Assembly (NCBI GenBank): GCA_039939375.1
Contig: JBDVJO010000003.1
Location: 62,001-126,000, forward strand
Reading direction: 5' to 3'
From: Paracrocinitomix sp039939375
GTDB taxonomy: Bacteria; Bacteroidota; Bacteroidia; Flavobacteriales_D; Crocinitomicaceae
Length of the DNA stretch: 64,000 bases
The notes under the pieces were generated by a model that saw only the letters and a list, made by a program, of their open reading frames with translations, was not told the origin of the DNA and ran no database searches. Position 1 is the first letter of the stretch; each line of letters begins with the position of its first letter. The translations under genes were made by a program, and so were the position numbers. Shown here piece after piece: positions 1-7,968 of the stretch.

Positions 1-1159
1 ATCTTTCAAACGCAAAAGGTCCTACAATTTCATAAACTTCAGCAATTAGTTCTTCCAAAGATTTTCCTGTTTTCGCCATGAATTCCCAAATGGTAAGCCC
101 CATCCAGATTCCGTCTCTTTCCGGAATAAAGGTCTTTAAAGCAATACCTCCAGATTCTTCACCACCCAGCAACACATCTTCGTTTTCATCCGCCATTTTA
201 CCGGCTATATATTTGAACCCAATTTTAACTTCATCATGTTCTAAGCCGTAATGCTCACAAATCGCTTTAATTCTTGGAGTCGAACTAAATCCTGTCACTA
301 CTTTTCCACTCAAACCTTTGTATTTCACTAAGTAATGAATGGTTAAAAGAATAATGTGATGTGAGTCAATGAATTCTCCTGTTGAATTGTATAGGCCAAT
401 TCTATCGGCATCTCCATCTGTCGCTAGTCCGCAGCTTAAGTTAGATTTTGATGACATCAATGCTGAAAATTCTTTCAAATTCTTCGCAATTGGCTCTGGT
501 GCCTGTCCCATAAAAGACGGGTTATAATCGCAATGCAAGAAATCTATCGTAGGTAATAACTTCTTCATCACTGACTGTCCTGCTCCGTACATGGCATCAT
601 AAGCCCATCCGAAGTTCGAGTTTGCAATCAAATCAAGGTCAAAAGTTTTTCTAACTACGTCAATATACATTTGCTCTAAATCAACATACTTCACTAAACC
701 TTCTTTAGCATTGGCGGCAACATCTATTTGATTTAAATTAACATCATTCTCATTTGGAATAATTTGTTCTATTTCCTCAACCTCCTCTGGAGAAAGCGGT
801 CCACCGAAATGTCCTTTTAATTTATAACCGTTATATGATGGTGGATTATGAGAGGCTGTAATTACGATTCCTAAAGAAGCATTTAATTCTCTAGTTGCAT
901 AAGAAATCATAGGTGTAGAAACAAATCCTTTGTCAGAAGTATATACTTTGATTCCTTTGTGCGTAAGCACTTTAATTACGGTTTCAACAAACATTGCTCC
1001 ACCAAACCTGCAATCATGCCCCACTACTACAGAAGGAGAATCGAATTTTTGTGTTAACCAATGTGCTACCGCAGTTGTCACTCTTGCGACATTATCAACA
1101 GTATAATCTTTCGCTATAATTTCTCTCCAACCGTCAGTTCCGAACTTTATTTTTGTCAT
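1..1159 (-). CDS. Phosphoglucomutase/phosphomannomutase, partial
   Basis: This is an alpha-D-phosphohexomutase, which moves phosphate between C1 and C6 of a hexose in sugar-nucleotide and central sugar metabolism. About 386 N-terminal residues are visible, and the C-terminus lies beyond the left edge of the window. The N-terminus begins MTKIKFGTDGWRE, the usual domain I opening. The phosphoserine loop TASHNP is near residue 97 and the metal-binding loop DGDADR near residue 250, so the catalytic residues are intact. Whether the substrate is glucose, mannose or both cannot be told from the visible part. The ATG at 1157-1159 is the natural start because the family's N-terminal motif follows at once. 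The gene is transcribed away from the LuxC-like gene's promoter side but on the same strand, 77 bp downstream of that gene's stop. Confidence 0.9.
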   Translation of the reverse strand, partial: MTKIKFGTDGWREIIAKDYTVDNVARVTTAVAHWLTQKFDSPSVVVGHDCRFGGAMFVETVIKVLTHKGIKVYTSDKGFVSTPMISYATRELNASLGIVITASHNPPSYNGYKLKGHFGGPLSPEEVEEIEQIIPNENDVNLNQIDVAANAKEGLVKYVDLEQMYIDVVRKTFDLDLIANSNFGWAYDAMYGAGQSVMKKLLPTIDFLHCDYNPSFMGQAPEPIAKNLKEFSALMSSKSNLSCGLATDGDADRIGLYNSTGEFIDSHHIILLTIHYLVKYKGLSGKVVTGFSSTPRIKAICEHYGLEHDEVKIGFKYIAGKMADENEDVLLGGEESGGIALKTFIPERDGIWMGLTIWEFMAKTGKSLEELIAEVYEIVGPFAFER

Positions 1160-1236
1160 TTTATTATTTTCATTTCAAGGAAACGAAGTTAATCAAAATG
1201 CTAGGATTGGCAGGCTAAAACAGTATAAATTTACTG

Positions 1237-2289
1237 CTAGATGGATGTTAAAAACTGCATGGTATCTACACCATCTGCATAATCTGATAGTGCAGGACAT
1301 TGCCCTTGACCAAACGGGATATAATCTTTCCCTATAACTGCTTGAATTTTATCCTCGTTTTCTGCGATAAAACTTTTCACTTCATCAGTTGATTTATATC
1401 GAACATAATGCACAACTGCCAAGGGTGAATTCAACGACTTGTCTTCTTTGATCAATAAAAAACCATTGTCTAAAATGGCTTCTTGATTCATCAAAAGAAC
1501 GGCCTTGTTATAATCGTAATTATTTGCGTATTTATTGTGATTTACAACATCAGAAAACTCGTAAATACCTTCATAAAATCGGTTGATTTCAAAATCTTCT
1601 GGAATCCAGATTTGCGAAACATTTCTGCAACCTAACCCAAAGTAATCAAAGATATCTTTACCCAAAAGGGCGATCTCTTCTTTGGTCTCATCCCCTTTTA
1701 AAACAGCAATAGAAGTTCGATTTTTTCTTATTATGTGAGGATACTTTGCAAAATAAGACTCAAAATATCTGGCAGAATTATTAGAGCCAGTTGCAATTAC
1801 AGCATTAAAATCTTTTATTGGAGTATCTGTAATTTCTACCCAATCTCCTATGTTATCATTAAACAACTTTAGGGTTTCAATCAAAGCCGGGAACAGATGT
1901 TTATCATCTGAAGACAACTTTACTATCGCCTTATGACCTGCCAAAAACACAGAAATAAAATCATGAAATCCAACCAAAGGAATATTTCCAGCCATGATAA
2001 TTCCCACCTTTTTGTTAGAATTTTCTTTTATTGGATACTGGCTTTCCCACTTTTCTAACTCCTCTAGCTTTAACCAAGAACCAATGGAAACGAAACTCTT
2101 CTTCACCTGCTCTTCTTTAAACCATCCGTTGTAGATATGTACAGTTTTAACCAATTCAACTAAACGGTTATATTCCTCTTCGTTTATACCAACTTCATAT
2201 CCCGGCCAAGGCTTACCTTCACCGATATGCGTTAAAATATTTCCTAAATTGGATAAAATCTTATTCTTTTCTGCCAAATTCATCTTCAT
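1237..2289 (-). CDS. LuxC-like acyl-CoA reductase
   Basis: This 350-residue protein belongs to the LuxC/acyl-CoA reductase family, aldehyde-dehydrogenase-fold enzymes that reduce an acyl thioester to an aldehyde with NAD(P)H. A nucleotide-binding segment with KVGIIMAGNIPLVGFHD lies at about residues 94-110. ATGSNNSARYF follows at about 167-176. FGLGCRNVSQ carries Cys221, the likely catalytic nucleophile. It is not part of a lux operon. Its start is only about 40 bp from that of a divergent 2[4Fe-4S] ferredoxin, a pairing that suggests a shared redox job. The physiological substrate is unknown. Two ATG codons lie at the start (2289 and 2283) and either could be used. Family assignment is firm; the function in this organism is inference. 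Confidence 0.85.
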   Translation of the reverse strand: MKMNLAEKNKILSNLGNILTHIGEGKPWPGYEVGINEEEYNRLVELVKTVHIYNGWFKEEQVKKSFVSIGSWLKLEELEKWESQYPIKENSNKKVGIIMAGNIPLVGFHDFISVFLAGHKAIVKLSSDDKHLFPALIETLKLFNDNIGDWVEITDTPIKDFNAVIATGSNNSARYFESYFAKYPHIIRKNRTSIAVLKGDETKEEIALLGKDIFDYFGLGCRNVSQIWIPEDFEINRFYEGIYEFSDVVNHNKYANNYDYNKAVLLMNQEAILDNGFLLIKEDKSLNSPLAVVHYVRYKSTDEVKSFIAENEDKIQAVIGKDYIPFGQGQCPALSDYADGVDTMQFLTSI

Positions 2290-2295
2290 ACCCTT

Positions 2296-2303
2296 TATAT
2301 TTG
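2296..2303 (+). promoter_or_regulatory. -7 box TATATTTG for the ferredoxin gene
   Basis: TATATTTG matches the Bacteroidota -7 consensus TAnnTTTG exactly and lies 27 bp before the ferredoxin ATG at 2330. No convincing TTG element is seen at the -33 position. The site supports ATG 2330 over in-frame start codons further upstream, which would precede the transcript. Confidence 0.5.
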
Positions 2304-2329
2304 CAAAACTAAATGAATTTCAAAAAGAA

Positions 2330-2683
2330 ATGGCAATAATTATAACAGACGAGTGTATAAATTGTGGAGCATGCGAACCAGAATGCCCAAACAATGCTAT
2401 TTATGAAGGTGGAGCTGAATGGAGATATTCTGACGGCACCTCTTTAACTGGAATGGTAAAACTACCAAATAGAGATTTGACCGTGGATGCTGATGCAGAC
2501 ATGGAACCAGTTGACATGGATGTTTACTTCATTGCTCCGGACAAATGTACAGAGTGTAAAGGATTTCATGATGAGCCTCAGTGTGCAGCTGTATGTCCGG
2601 TAGATTGTTGCGTAGATGATGAGGATATTAGAGAAACTGACGAAGAGTTATTGGCTAAAAAAGACTTCATGCATCTAGATTAA
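2330..2683 (+). CDS. 2[4Fe-4S] ferredoxin
   Basis: This small 117-residue electron carrier has two cysteine clusters. The first is CINCGACEPECP (Cys9, 12, 15, 19). The second begins DKCTEC (Cys73, 76) and, after an eight-residue insertion, continues with Cys85, 89, 93 and 94. This spacing fits the Allochromatium/YfhL-type dicluster ferredoxins, in which the second cluster has an expanded loop. It is cytoplasmic and acidic at the C-terminus. The start was set at 2330 because the frame open upstream encodes a hydrophobic, non-conserved stretch and because a -7 box lies between. It is divergent from the LuxC-like reductase, with overlapping upstream regions, so co-regulation is plausible. A hairpin terminator follows. 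Confidence 0.92.
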   Translation: MAIIITDECINCGACEPECPNNAIYEGGAEWRYSDGTSLTGMVKLPNRDLTVDADADMEPVDMDVYFIAPDKCTECKGFHDEPQCAAVCPVDCCVDDEDIRETDEELLAKKDFMHLD

Positions 2684-2708
2684 AATGCATAATGTTAATA
2701 GAATTTGA

Positions 2709-2740
2709 AACTCTCTTCGTTTGAAGGGAGTTTTTTTTTT
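2709..2740 (+). terminator. Rho-independent terminator after ferredoxin
   Basis: A 10-bp stem (AACTCTCTTC and GAAGGGAGTT with one G-U pair) and a four-base loop are followed by a run of T. It ends the ferredoxin transcript just before comB. Confidence 0.85.
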
Positions 2741-2751
2741 AATTTCGGAGC

Positions 2752-3498
2752 ATGGAAACCCTTGATAGTCGTAAAAAGGTAGAAGTTTGTTTCTCACCTT
2801 ATTTGTTTTCTCTTTATAAAGAAGAATTTGATTTAATTGTAGTGATTGATGTGCTAAGAGCTACATCTGCAATTTGCGCTGCCTTTCAGAATGGTGTTAA
2901 AGAATTAATTCCTGTATCAACCATTGAAGAAGCGAAAGAATACCAAGAAAAAGGCTACCTGGTTGGAGCCGAACGTGGAGGAAAAATTGTTGAGGGCTTT
3001 GATTTTGGGAACTCGCCGTATTCATATATGATTCCAGAAATCAAAGATCAAACTGTAGTATTGAGTACAACGAACGGAACTAAATCAATTAACATTGCAA
3101 AAGAATCTGGACAAGTTGTTATAGGTGCCTTATCCAATTTAGATGTTTTAAAAGAATGGCTTGTAGCGCAAGACAAAAATGTATTGTGTTTATGCTCAGG
3201 ATGGCAAAATAAATTTAACCTTGAGGATACTATTTGTGCAGGAGCGATTCTTGACTACATGCTAGAGACGGGTAATTATAGATCAGAAGAAGACTCTTCT
3301 ATAGCTGCGAAGTATCTTTATTTATCTGCTAAAGACAATATTTTAGGTTATTTAAAAGCATCTTCACATAGAAGAAGATTAAAGAATTTGAACCTAAATA
3401 GAGATATCAAATTCTGTTTAACACCAAACACAGCACCTGTCATTCCTATTTTAAATGGAGAACGTATTGTTTTAGCTGAAAGTTTAATTGAAGATTAA
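2752..3498 (+). CDS. comB: 2-phosphosulfolactate phosphatase (ComB family)
   Basis: This 248-residue protein is of the ComB family, Mg-dependent phosphatases that turn 2-phosphosulfolactate into sulfolactate. Family hallmarks are VVIDVLRATSAICAAF at about residues 29-44, the GAERGGKIVEGFDFGNSP loop at about 72-89, and LSTTNGTKSI at about 103-112. In methanogens the step belongs to coenzyme M synthesis. In Bacteroidota, which lack coenzyme M, ComB homologues are common and their purpose is less clear; a link to sulfonate metabolism is a guess. No comA or comC is visible nearby. It is followed after 3 bp by a lipoprotein gene, probably co-transcribed. Confidence 0.88.
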   Translation: METLDSRKKVEVCFSPYLFSLYKEEFDLIVVIDVLRATSAICAAFQNGVKELIPVSTIEEAKEYQEKGYLVGAERGGKIVEGFDFGNSPYSYMIPEIKDQTVVLSTTNGTKSINIAKESGQVVIGALSNLDVLKEWLVAQDKNVLCLCSGWQNKFNLEDTICAGAILDYMLETGNYRSEEDSSIAAKYLYLSAKDNILGYLKASSHRRRLKNLNLNRDIKFCLTPNTAPVIPILNGERIVLAESLIED

Positions 3499-3501
3499 CA
3501 A

Positions 3502-4293
3502 ATGAAAAGGCTCAGCATAATATTCTCCTTTTGCATAATCCTTATCTTGACTTCATGCAAAACGAATGCAAGCTCAAATCAAGAAAACAATGATGATTTT
3601 GATGCTGCAACTTTTGTGATCAGCAGCTATGAAGGAGGAGGAATGATTCCGGTAGATGAAAAAGTATTGATTTCTAAAGAAGAAAGCCACTGGATCTATA
3701 ATCGCTATGGGAAAGAAACAGTGATAAGCTGGAATACTTCTGAAGAAGAGTTAAAAACGCTTTATCAGTTTTTCAAAAAACATAATTATTCCAAAATTGA
3801 AAGTCGATCAGAAGGTGAAGTATTTGACCGAGGAGGTTTGACCATTAATATTGAAATGTCTGGAACCGAAACTGAAATCAATAATAGTGGTAGTTATTTC
3901 ATCTCCGAAAAGTGGATGGACGACTATAAAGCGATTAAAAAGAAATTGAACGATTTCGTCAATACGAAAATTTACGAAAATAAATTACGCGTAGCAATGT
4001 CAACAACTGTAAACGTTCAAGAGGCCATTGATCTTTATGAAATATCAGTGTTTGTTGATGAAGAAAAAGGATTGGACACTGAAAGCAATGAAATCAACCC
4101 AGCTCCAACTTTTCAAGTTTTTGAAGGTTGGAACAAAATAAATATCAGAGCATTTTACAGAGATTCAACCGGAGCCTATAGCGGTAAAGTTAGCTACCAG
4201 CAAGATCAAATTTTTCTAAAAGCTACTAAAAACACACAATCACTTGTATTGGATTATGTGAATGGAAAATTTGTGGTTGAATTTAAAGACTAG
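3502..4293 (+). CDS. Hypothetical lipoprotein
   Basis: This 263-residue protein starts with a lipoprotein signal MKRLSIIFSFCIILILTSC, giving a lipidated Cys at residue 19, followed by a polar linker rich in Asn and Asp. I do not recognise the family. The body is charged, with alternating hydrophobic residues suggestive of beta structure and no transmembrane segment. It starts 3 bp after comB, so it is probably in the same transcript, though no functional link is known. Its last four bases overlap the convergent gene on the other strand. It is likely anchored in the inner or outer membrane facing the periplasm. Confidence 0.75.
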   Translation: MKRLSIIFSFCIILILTSCKTNASSNQENNDDFDAATFVISSYEGGGMIPVDEKVLISKEESHWIYNRYGKETVISWNTSEEELKTLYQFFKKHNYSKIESRSEGEVFDRGGLTINIEMSGTETEINNSGSYFISEKWMDDYKAIKKKLNDFVNTKIYENKLRVAMSTTVNVQEAIDLYEISVFVDEEKGLDTESNEINPAPTFQVFEGWNKINIRAFYRDSTGAYSGKVSYQQDQIFLKATKNTQSLVLDYVNGKFVVEFKD

Positions 4294-4604
4294 AACTCTC
4301 TCTCTGAGACACATTTAAGTTTTACGATATCACCTAATCCGCATTTACTAGCGCCTGAAGCGGGCTTATACTTTACCCATACCCACATTCCTTCTTCATA
4401 ATCAAGAACTTGAAATTCAGATAAGTTAGTAGGTTCTAATTTGGTTCCATCTTCTAACTGAAATAATACATCACATGAGTCATTATCCTCAAACACCCGT
4501 ACTGTAGCCTTTTCTGAGCTATTAGGGCAACCATTGTTCTTGTTACAAGCCGTTAAAGCAGCAAACCCTGCAACAATACTTCCTAGAATTAAGTACTTTT
4601 TCAT
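4290..4604 (-). CDS. Small hypothetical lipoprotein
   Basis: This 104-residue protein begins MKKYLILGSIVAGFAALTAC, a clear lipobox with Cys20. The mature part has three further cysteines (in NGCPN, DSCDV, SKCGLG, plus one near the end), which may form disulfides in the periplasm. A segment reading VLDYEEGMWVWVKYKP suggests a small beta domain. The family is not recognised. It converges on the comB-side lipoprotein with a four-base overlap. Confidence 0.7.
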   Translation of the reverse strand: MKKYLILGSIVAGFAALTACNKNNGCPNSSEKATVRVFEDNDSCDVLFQLEDGTKLEPTNLSEFQVLDYEEGMWVWVKYKPASGASKCGLGDIVKLKCVSEREF

Positions 4605-4648
4605 TTCAATTCATTTTAAAGTTCTATAAAGATACGGAAAATTGAAAA

Positions 4649-5011
4649 TTAAGTTCCGGTATAGGTTTCAATTCCATCTTCTGTGACTAAATATGTTTTT
4701 TGCACCCCTGCCTTTCTTGAAAATAACACTTCAAATTGAATGTCTTCATTCACTTTCATTTTTAGTAAAGCATAATTCGGAAACTCCTTAGAATTTAGCG
4801 AAGCGTCACATTCTGTGCAGCAAAAGGTTATCATTTCTCCCGGTTCAAATTCAACGGCAGGTTCATGGAAATAATCGTATTGTCCAACAGAGGTTGATAG
4901 TTTAATTAAACCTAATTTTTCATCCCCTCTTTTAGTCGTCAATTTAATGTGCTTGTCATCACTCAATTTGTGATGACAAGACGTACAATGAAAGTCATAT
5001 TTCTGAATCAT
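4649..5011 (-). CDS. Hypothetical zinc-ribbon-like protein
   Basis: This 120-residue cytoplasmic protein has CTSC at residues 9-12 and CCTEC at 64-68. The two knuckles could bind one zinc ion. Between them lies a region rich in Phe, Glu and His. No signal peptide or membrane segment is present. The family is not recognised. It lies between a lipoprotein gene and a membrane transglutaminase-like gene on the same strand, each separated by about 45 bp. Confidence 0.65.
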   Translation of the reverse strand: MIQKYDFHCTSCHHKLSDDKHIKLTTKRGDEKLGLIKLSTSVGQYDYFHEPAVEFEPGEMITFCCTECDASLNSKEFPNYALLKMKVNEDIQFEVLFSRKAGVQKTYLVTEDGIETYTGT

Positions 5012-5058
5012 GATTTTGGCTTTCTATTAAGATACGTTTTTTTAACTAAAAAAGCAAT

Positions 5059-6060
5059 TTAAATGATTATTTCACTATCTCGAATTTCACTTTGATACTT
5101 ACCTCCCGGATAGCTGTCATTATAGTCAAAGTTCAGCCAGATAAATCCTTTTCCACCTTGATAATAGTTAATCGCCTTACCTGCAGATTCATTTTCAAAG
5201 AATACATTTTTAATTAAATAAACCACTCGCTCTAAATCATCTTTGGTTCCGAATTTAACCTCTGGATATAAATGACCAATTGTAGTTCCATCTGATTGCT
5301 CTACAGTGGTTCTAACTAACCTTACCTCACCTCCAATTGCTTTAATACAAGCAGCCATCATAATAGAATAGTCATCACAATCTCCCTTAAAATACTCATC
5401 ATCATTAAGTTGCTTTAAAGTAGAAGAAGCTTTTGAATAATAGTCTTCATTCGCTGGGTCATAAACATATTTCCATTGTCCATAAACTTCTTTAAATACC
5501 GAGAAAAATTGCACCCACTTTCTATTCTTTGCCAAATGGGCTTTATCTTCAAAATGCTTAGTTCCGATATGTGCCGCGTAATTTCTGAGATCTGGATCTG
5601 TATAATCTATGGCGGCTCTTAGTTCTTTTTCCTTTTTAAATCGCGCATTTCCTTCTATAAAATCTGCTTCAAAAGAATCTCCTGACAGTTTAAACAGAAA
5701 ACTGTAATAATCTTCTTTCAAATTATTTACCGTATAGATACCAGAGAAATTTGTAATAGTGATGGCAATCAAACCCGTTACTACCGCACCTATTACAATC
5801 ATTCTAAACTTTTTCAATAAGTAATAAGTAAGAAAGAAAATCAATAGGAAGAGAATGACAAAATCAAGCTTAATGAGTGTTCCACTTAGGGTGAATTCTA
5901 TTTTAGGCATGAACTTGTAGAGGAAGATAAAAAGCGGAAGGGTCAATACGGCAGAAACGGCTCCTAGCACTAATATCTCATAGCCAAAATTCCTATCTTT
6001 CTTCTCCTTAGGTACTTGTGAAGTCCCCTGCTCTGATTCTGTATGATTGTTTGATTCCAC
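5059..6060 (-). CDS. Membrane protein with transglutaminase-like domain
   Basis: This 333-residue protein has an N-terminal polar tail, three hydrophobic helices (about residues 28-50, 65-83 and 86-106), and then a soluble transglutaminase-like (papain-fold) domain. The catalytic triad is visible: Cys228 in FKGDCDDYS, His263 in IGHLYPEV, and an Asp in NFDYND (312 or 315). Such domains act as cysteine proteases or peptide-modifying enzymes. The substrate here is unknown. The soluble part probably faces the periplasm, but topology was not tested. The next upstream gene on the opposite strand is 220 bp away. Confidence 0.8.
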   Translation of the reverse strand: MESNNHTESEQGTSQVPKEKKDRNFGYEILVLGAVSAVLTLPLFIFLYKFMPKIEFTLSGTLIKLDFVILFLLIFFLTYYLLKKFRMIVIGAVVTGLIAITITNFSGIYTVNNLKEDYYSFLFKLSGDSFEADFIEGNARFKKEKELRAAIDYTDPDLRNYAAHIGTKHFEDKAHLAKNRKWVQFFSVFKEVYGQWKYVYDPANEDYYSKASSTLKQLNDDEYFKGDCDDYSIMMAACIKAIGGEVRLVRTTVEQSDGTTIGHLYPEVKFGTKDDLERVVYLIKNVFFENESAGKAINYYQGGKGFIWLNFDYNDSYPGGKYQSEIRDSEIII

Positions 6061-6117
6061 CGCTTAAAAATAACTATAACTCTGCGATTTAGTAACAGCG
6101 AAAAGGCAATTATTGTT

Positions 6118-6150
6118 AAAAAAAAGAAGCTCATTGTAACAATGAGCTTC
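6118..6150 (-). terminator. Orphan terminator-like hairpin
   Basis: A perfect 11-bp stem (GAAGCTCATTG, loop TAA, CAATGAGCTTC) is followed on the minus strand by eight T. No minus-strand gene ends here: the region just upstream in that direction is a 134-bp gap and then the start of a plus-strand gene. It may end a small RNA or antisense transcript. Confidence 0.6.
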
Positions 6151-6283
6151 CCGTTTTCATTTCAAAAGTTGAATTTTGAACTTATGCTTTCAACTAACAA
6201 AACGTGGGCTTTTAAAAATTGGTTGGGTCAATTGATAAAAATTGAATGAAACATTCGTAATTTGGAAGAGCAAAACTTGAATT

Positions 6284-6967
6284 ATGAAAAGTAAATTAAC
6301 AAGCATTATCGTTCTCATTTCCTTTATAAATTTTGGCCAAGACAGTACAAAAAAATCTTGGGATACGCCAGTGAAACATGAAATAGGAACTGATGTTACT
6401 GCATTGATTACCAATACGATTTCGTTCGGATTCTTTCCGACACAACCGGCTCCGTTTCAACTTATTTATCGTTATCACATTAATCCAAAATTGGCCCTTC
6501 GTGAACGAATTGGTGGATATTACAATTCAAGCCAAGGATTTTCTAACGACACCAATCAAATTAAATCTACCTATTCTCAACTAGCTATAAATTCAGGAAT
6601 TGAATTAAAGAAGCAGCTTTCAAAAAGATGGCAATTTTATTATGGGATAGACTTTGGATATGCACTTTCAGGTAACAATAATTATACAGAATATGGTGTT
6701 GCTCCTTATAACTATGAATCAACCATTAAAAGTACTACGAATGCCTTCAACGCTTCTCCTTTATTAGGAATTCGATTTAAAATCAGTCCGAATATTTCGC
6801 TAACCACAGAATCTGCCTTAAACTGCACCTACTCTTCTAGCAATCAAACATATTCAATAATTTATCCGAATTTACCCAACAATAATATTGATTCGAAAAA
6901 TGAAAGTACTTCGTTCAACACAAATATTTCTGCACCCATTTATCTCTATTTAAACATCTCTTTTTAA
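6284..6967 (+). CDS. Outer-membrane beta-barrel family protein
   Basis: This 227-residue protein has a signal peptide (MKSKLTSIIVLISFINFGQ, cleavage near residue 18-20) and many alternating aromatic/polar strands. Its ending is typical of a short barrel (LYLNISF, C-terminal Phe). It fits the general outer-membrane beta-barrel class of 8 to 10 strands. No substrate or partner can be named. It stands alone between a divergent membrane gene and a fatty-acid enzyme gene. Confidence 0.7.
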   Translation: MKSKLTSIIVLISFINFGQDSTKKSWDTPVKHEIGTDVTALITNTISFGFFPTQPAPFQLIYRYHINPKLALRERIGGYYNSSQGFSNDTNQIKSTYSQLAINSGIELKKQLSKRWQFYYGIDFGYALSGNNNYTEYGVAPYNYESTIKSTTNAFNASPLLGIRFKISPNISLTTESALNCTYSSSNQTYSIIYPNLPNNNIDSKNESTSFNTNISAPIYLYLNISF

Positions 6968-7028
6968 GAGCAAAATTTATAACTTTAGGCATCAAGAAAA
7001 TTAGACCAAAATCAACAAAAAAAGTAAA

Positions 7029-7931
7029 ATGAAGAATATAAGTGTTATTGGAGCCGGAACAATGGGTAATGGAATTGCCCACACTTTCGCTCAGTTTGGA
7101 TATACAGTTTCATTAGTAGACATCTCACAAGAGGCATTAGACAAGGCAATTGCTAAAATTGGAAAGAACCTTGACAGAATGGTTGCTAAAGAAAAAATAA
7201 GTGAAGCCGACAAAGCTGCTACGCTTGCTAATATTACAACATACACTAATTTAGCAGAGGGAGTTTCAAACGCCGAACTTGTGGTTGAAGCAGCCACAGA
7301 AAATGTTGACCTGAAGTTGAAAATCTTTAAGGATATAGACGCAAACACTTCTGACTCTTGTATCCTTTCTACAAACACTTCTTCTATTTCTATCACAAAG
7401 ATAGCTGCCGTAACTGCGCATCCTGATAAAGTAATCGGAATGCACTTTATGAACCCGGTTCCAGTAATGAAATTAGTTGAGATTATTAGAGGATATTCTA
7501 CTTCGGATGCTGTTACAGAAGAAATCATGGCTGTCTCTAAAACCTTGAATAAGGTTCCTGTTGAAGTAAATGATTATCCAGGATTCGTAGCAAACAGAAT
7601 ATTAATGCCAATGATCAATGAAGCAATTATTACCTTGAATGAAGGTGTTGCAGGAGTTGAAGAAATTGATACCGTAATGAAGTTAGGAATGGCGCATCCA
7701 ATGGGGCCATTACAATTGGCTGATTTTATTGGATTAGATGTTTGTTTAGCGATAATGAACGTACTTTATGAAGGATTAGGAAATGATAAATACGCACCTT
7801 GTCCGCTATTAGTGAATATGGTAACTGCCGGAAAGATGGGAGTGAAATCTGGAGAAGGATTCTACTCGTGGGGACATGGAACCAAAGACTTAATAGTTGC
7901 AGATAATTTTAGAAACAAAGCACTAGTATAA
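7029..7931 (+). CDS. 3-hydroxybutyryl-CoA dehydrogenase
   Basis: This 300-residue NAD(P)-dependent dehydrogenase interconverts 3-hydroxyacyl-CoA and 3-oxoacyl-CoA. The N-terminal Rossmann motif is IGAGTMGNGIAHTFA (residues 6-20). The catalytic His lies in GMHFMNPVPVMKLVEII (about 139-155). The C-terminal dimerisation domain includes PGFVANRILMPMINEA and ends with GEGFYSW. Its length matches the single-domain Hbd/PaaH family rather than multifunctional FadB. It is cytoplasmic, in beta-oxidation or C4 metabolism. It is monocistronic with a terminator 5 bp after the stop. Confidence 0.95.
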   Translation: MKNISVIGAGTMGNGIAHTFAQFGYTVSLVDISQEALDKAIAKIGKNLDRMVAKEKISEADKAATLANITTYTNLAEGVSNAELVVEAATENVDLKLKIFKDIDANTSDSCILSTNTSSISITKIAAVTAHPDKVIGMHFMNPVPVMKLVEIIRGYSTSDAVTEEIMAVSKTLNKVPVEVNDYPGFVANRILMPMINEAIITLNEGVAGVEEIDTVMKLGMAHPMGPLQLADFIGLDVCLAIMNVLYEGLGNDKYAPCPLLVNMVTAGKMGVKSGEGFYSWGHGTKDLIVADNFRNKALV

Positions 7932-7935
7932 ATAT

Positions 7936-7960
7936 AAGCCCTTGAAAAAGGGCTTTTTTA
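7936..7960 (+). terminator. Rho-independent terminator after hbd-like gene
   Basis: An 8-bp perfect stem (AAGCCCTT, loop GAAA, AAGGGCTT) is followed by T. It ends 9 bp before the ATG of the next gene. Confidence 0.85.
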
Positions 7961-7968
7961 TTGATTGT

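Noticed and set aside
6190..6414. 74-codon hydrophobic minus-strand frame over the start of the barrel gene
   Set aside because: No promoter or homology; considered as a source for the orphan terminator but not supported enough to call a gene.
7091..7528. 145-codon minus-strand frame inside the hydroxyacyl-CoA dehydrogenase gene
   Set aside because: The plus-strand protein has complete family motifs, and the antisense frame has no recognisable domain.
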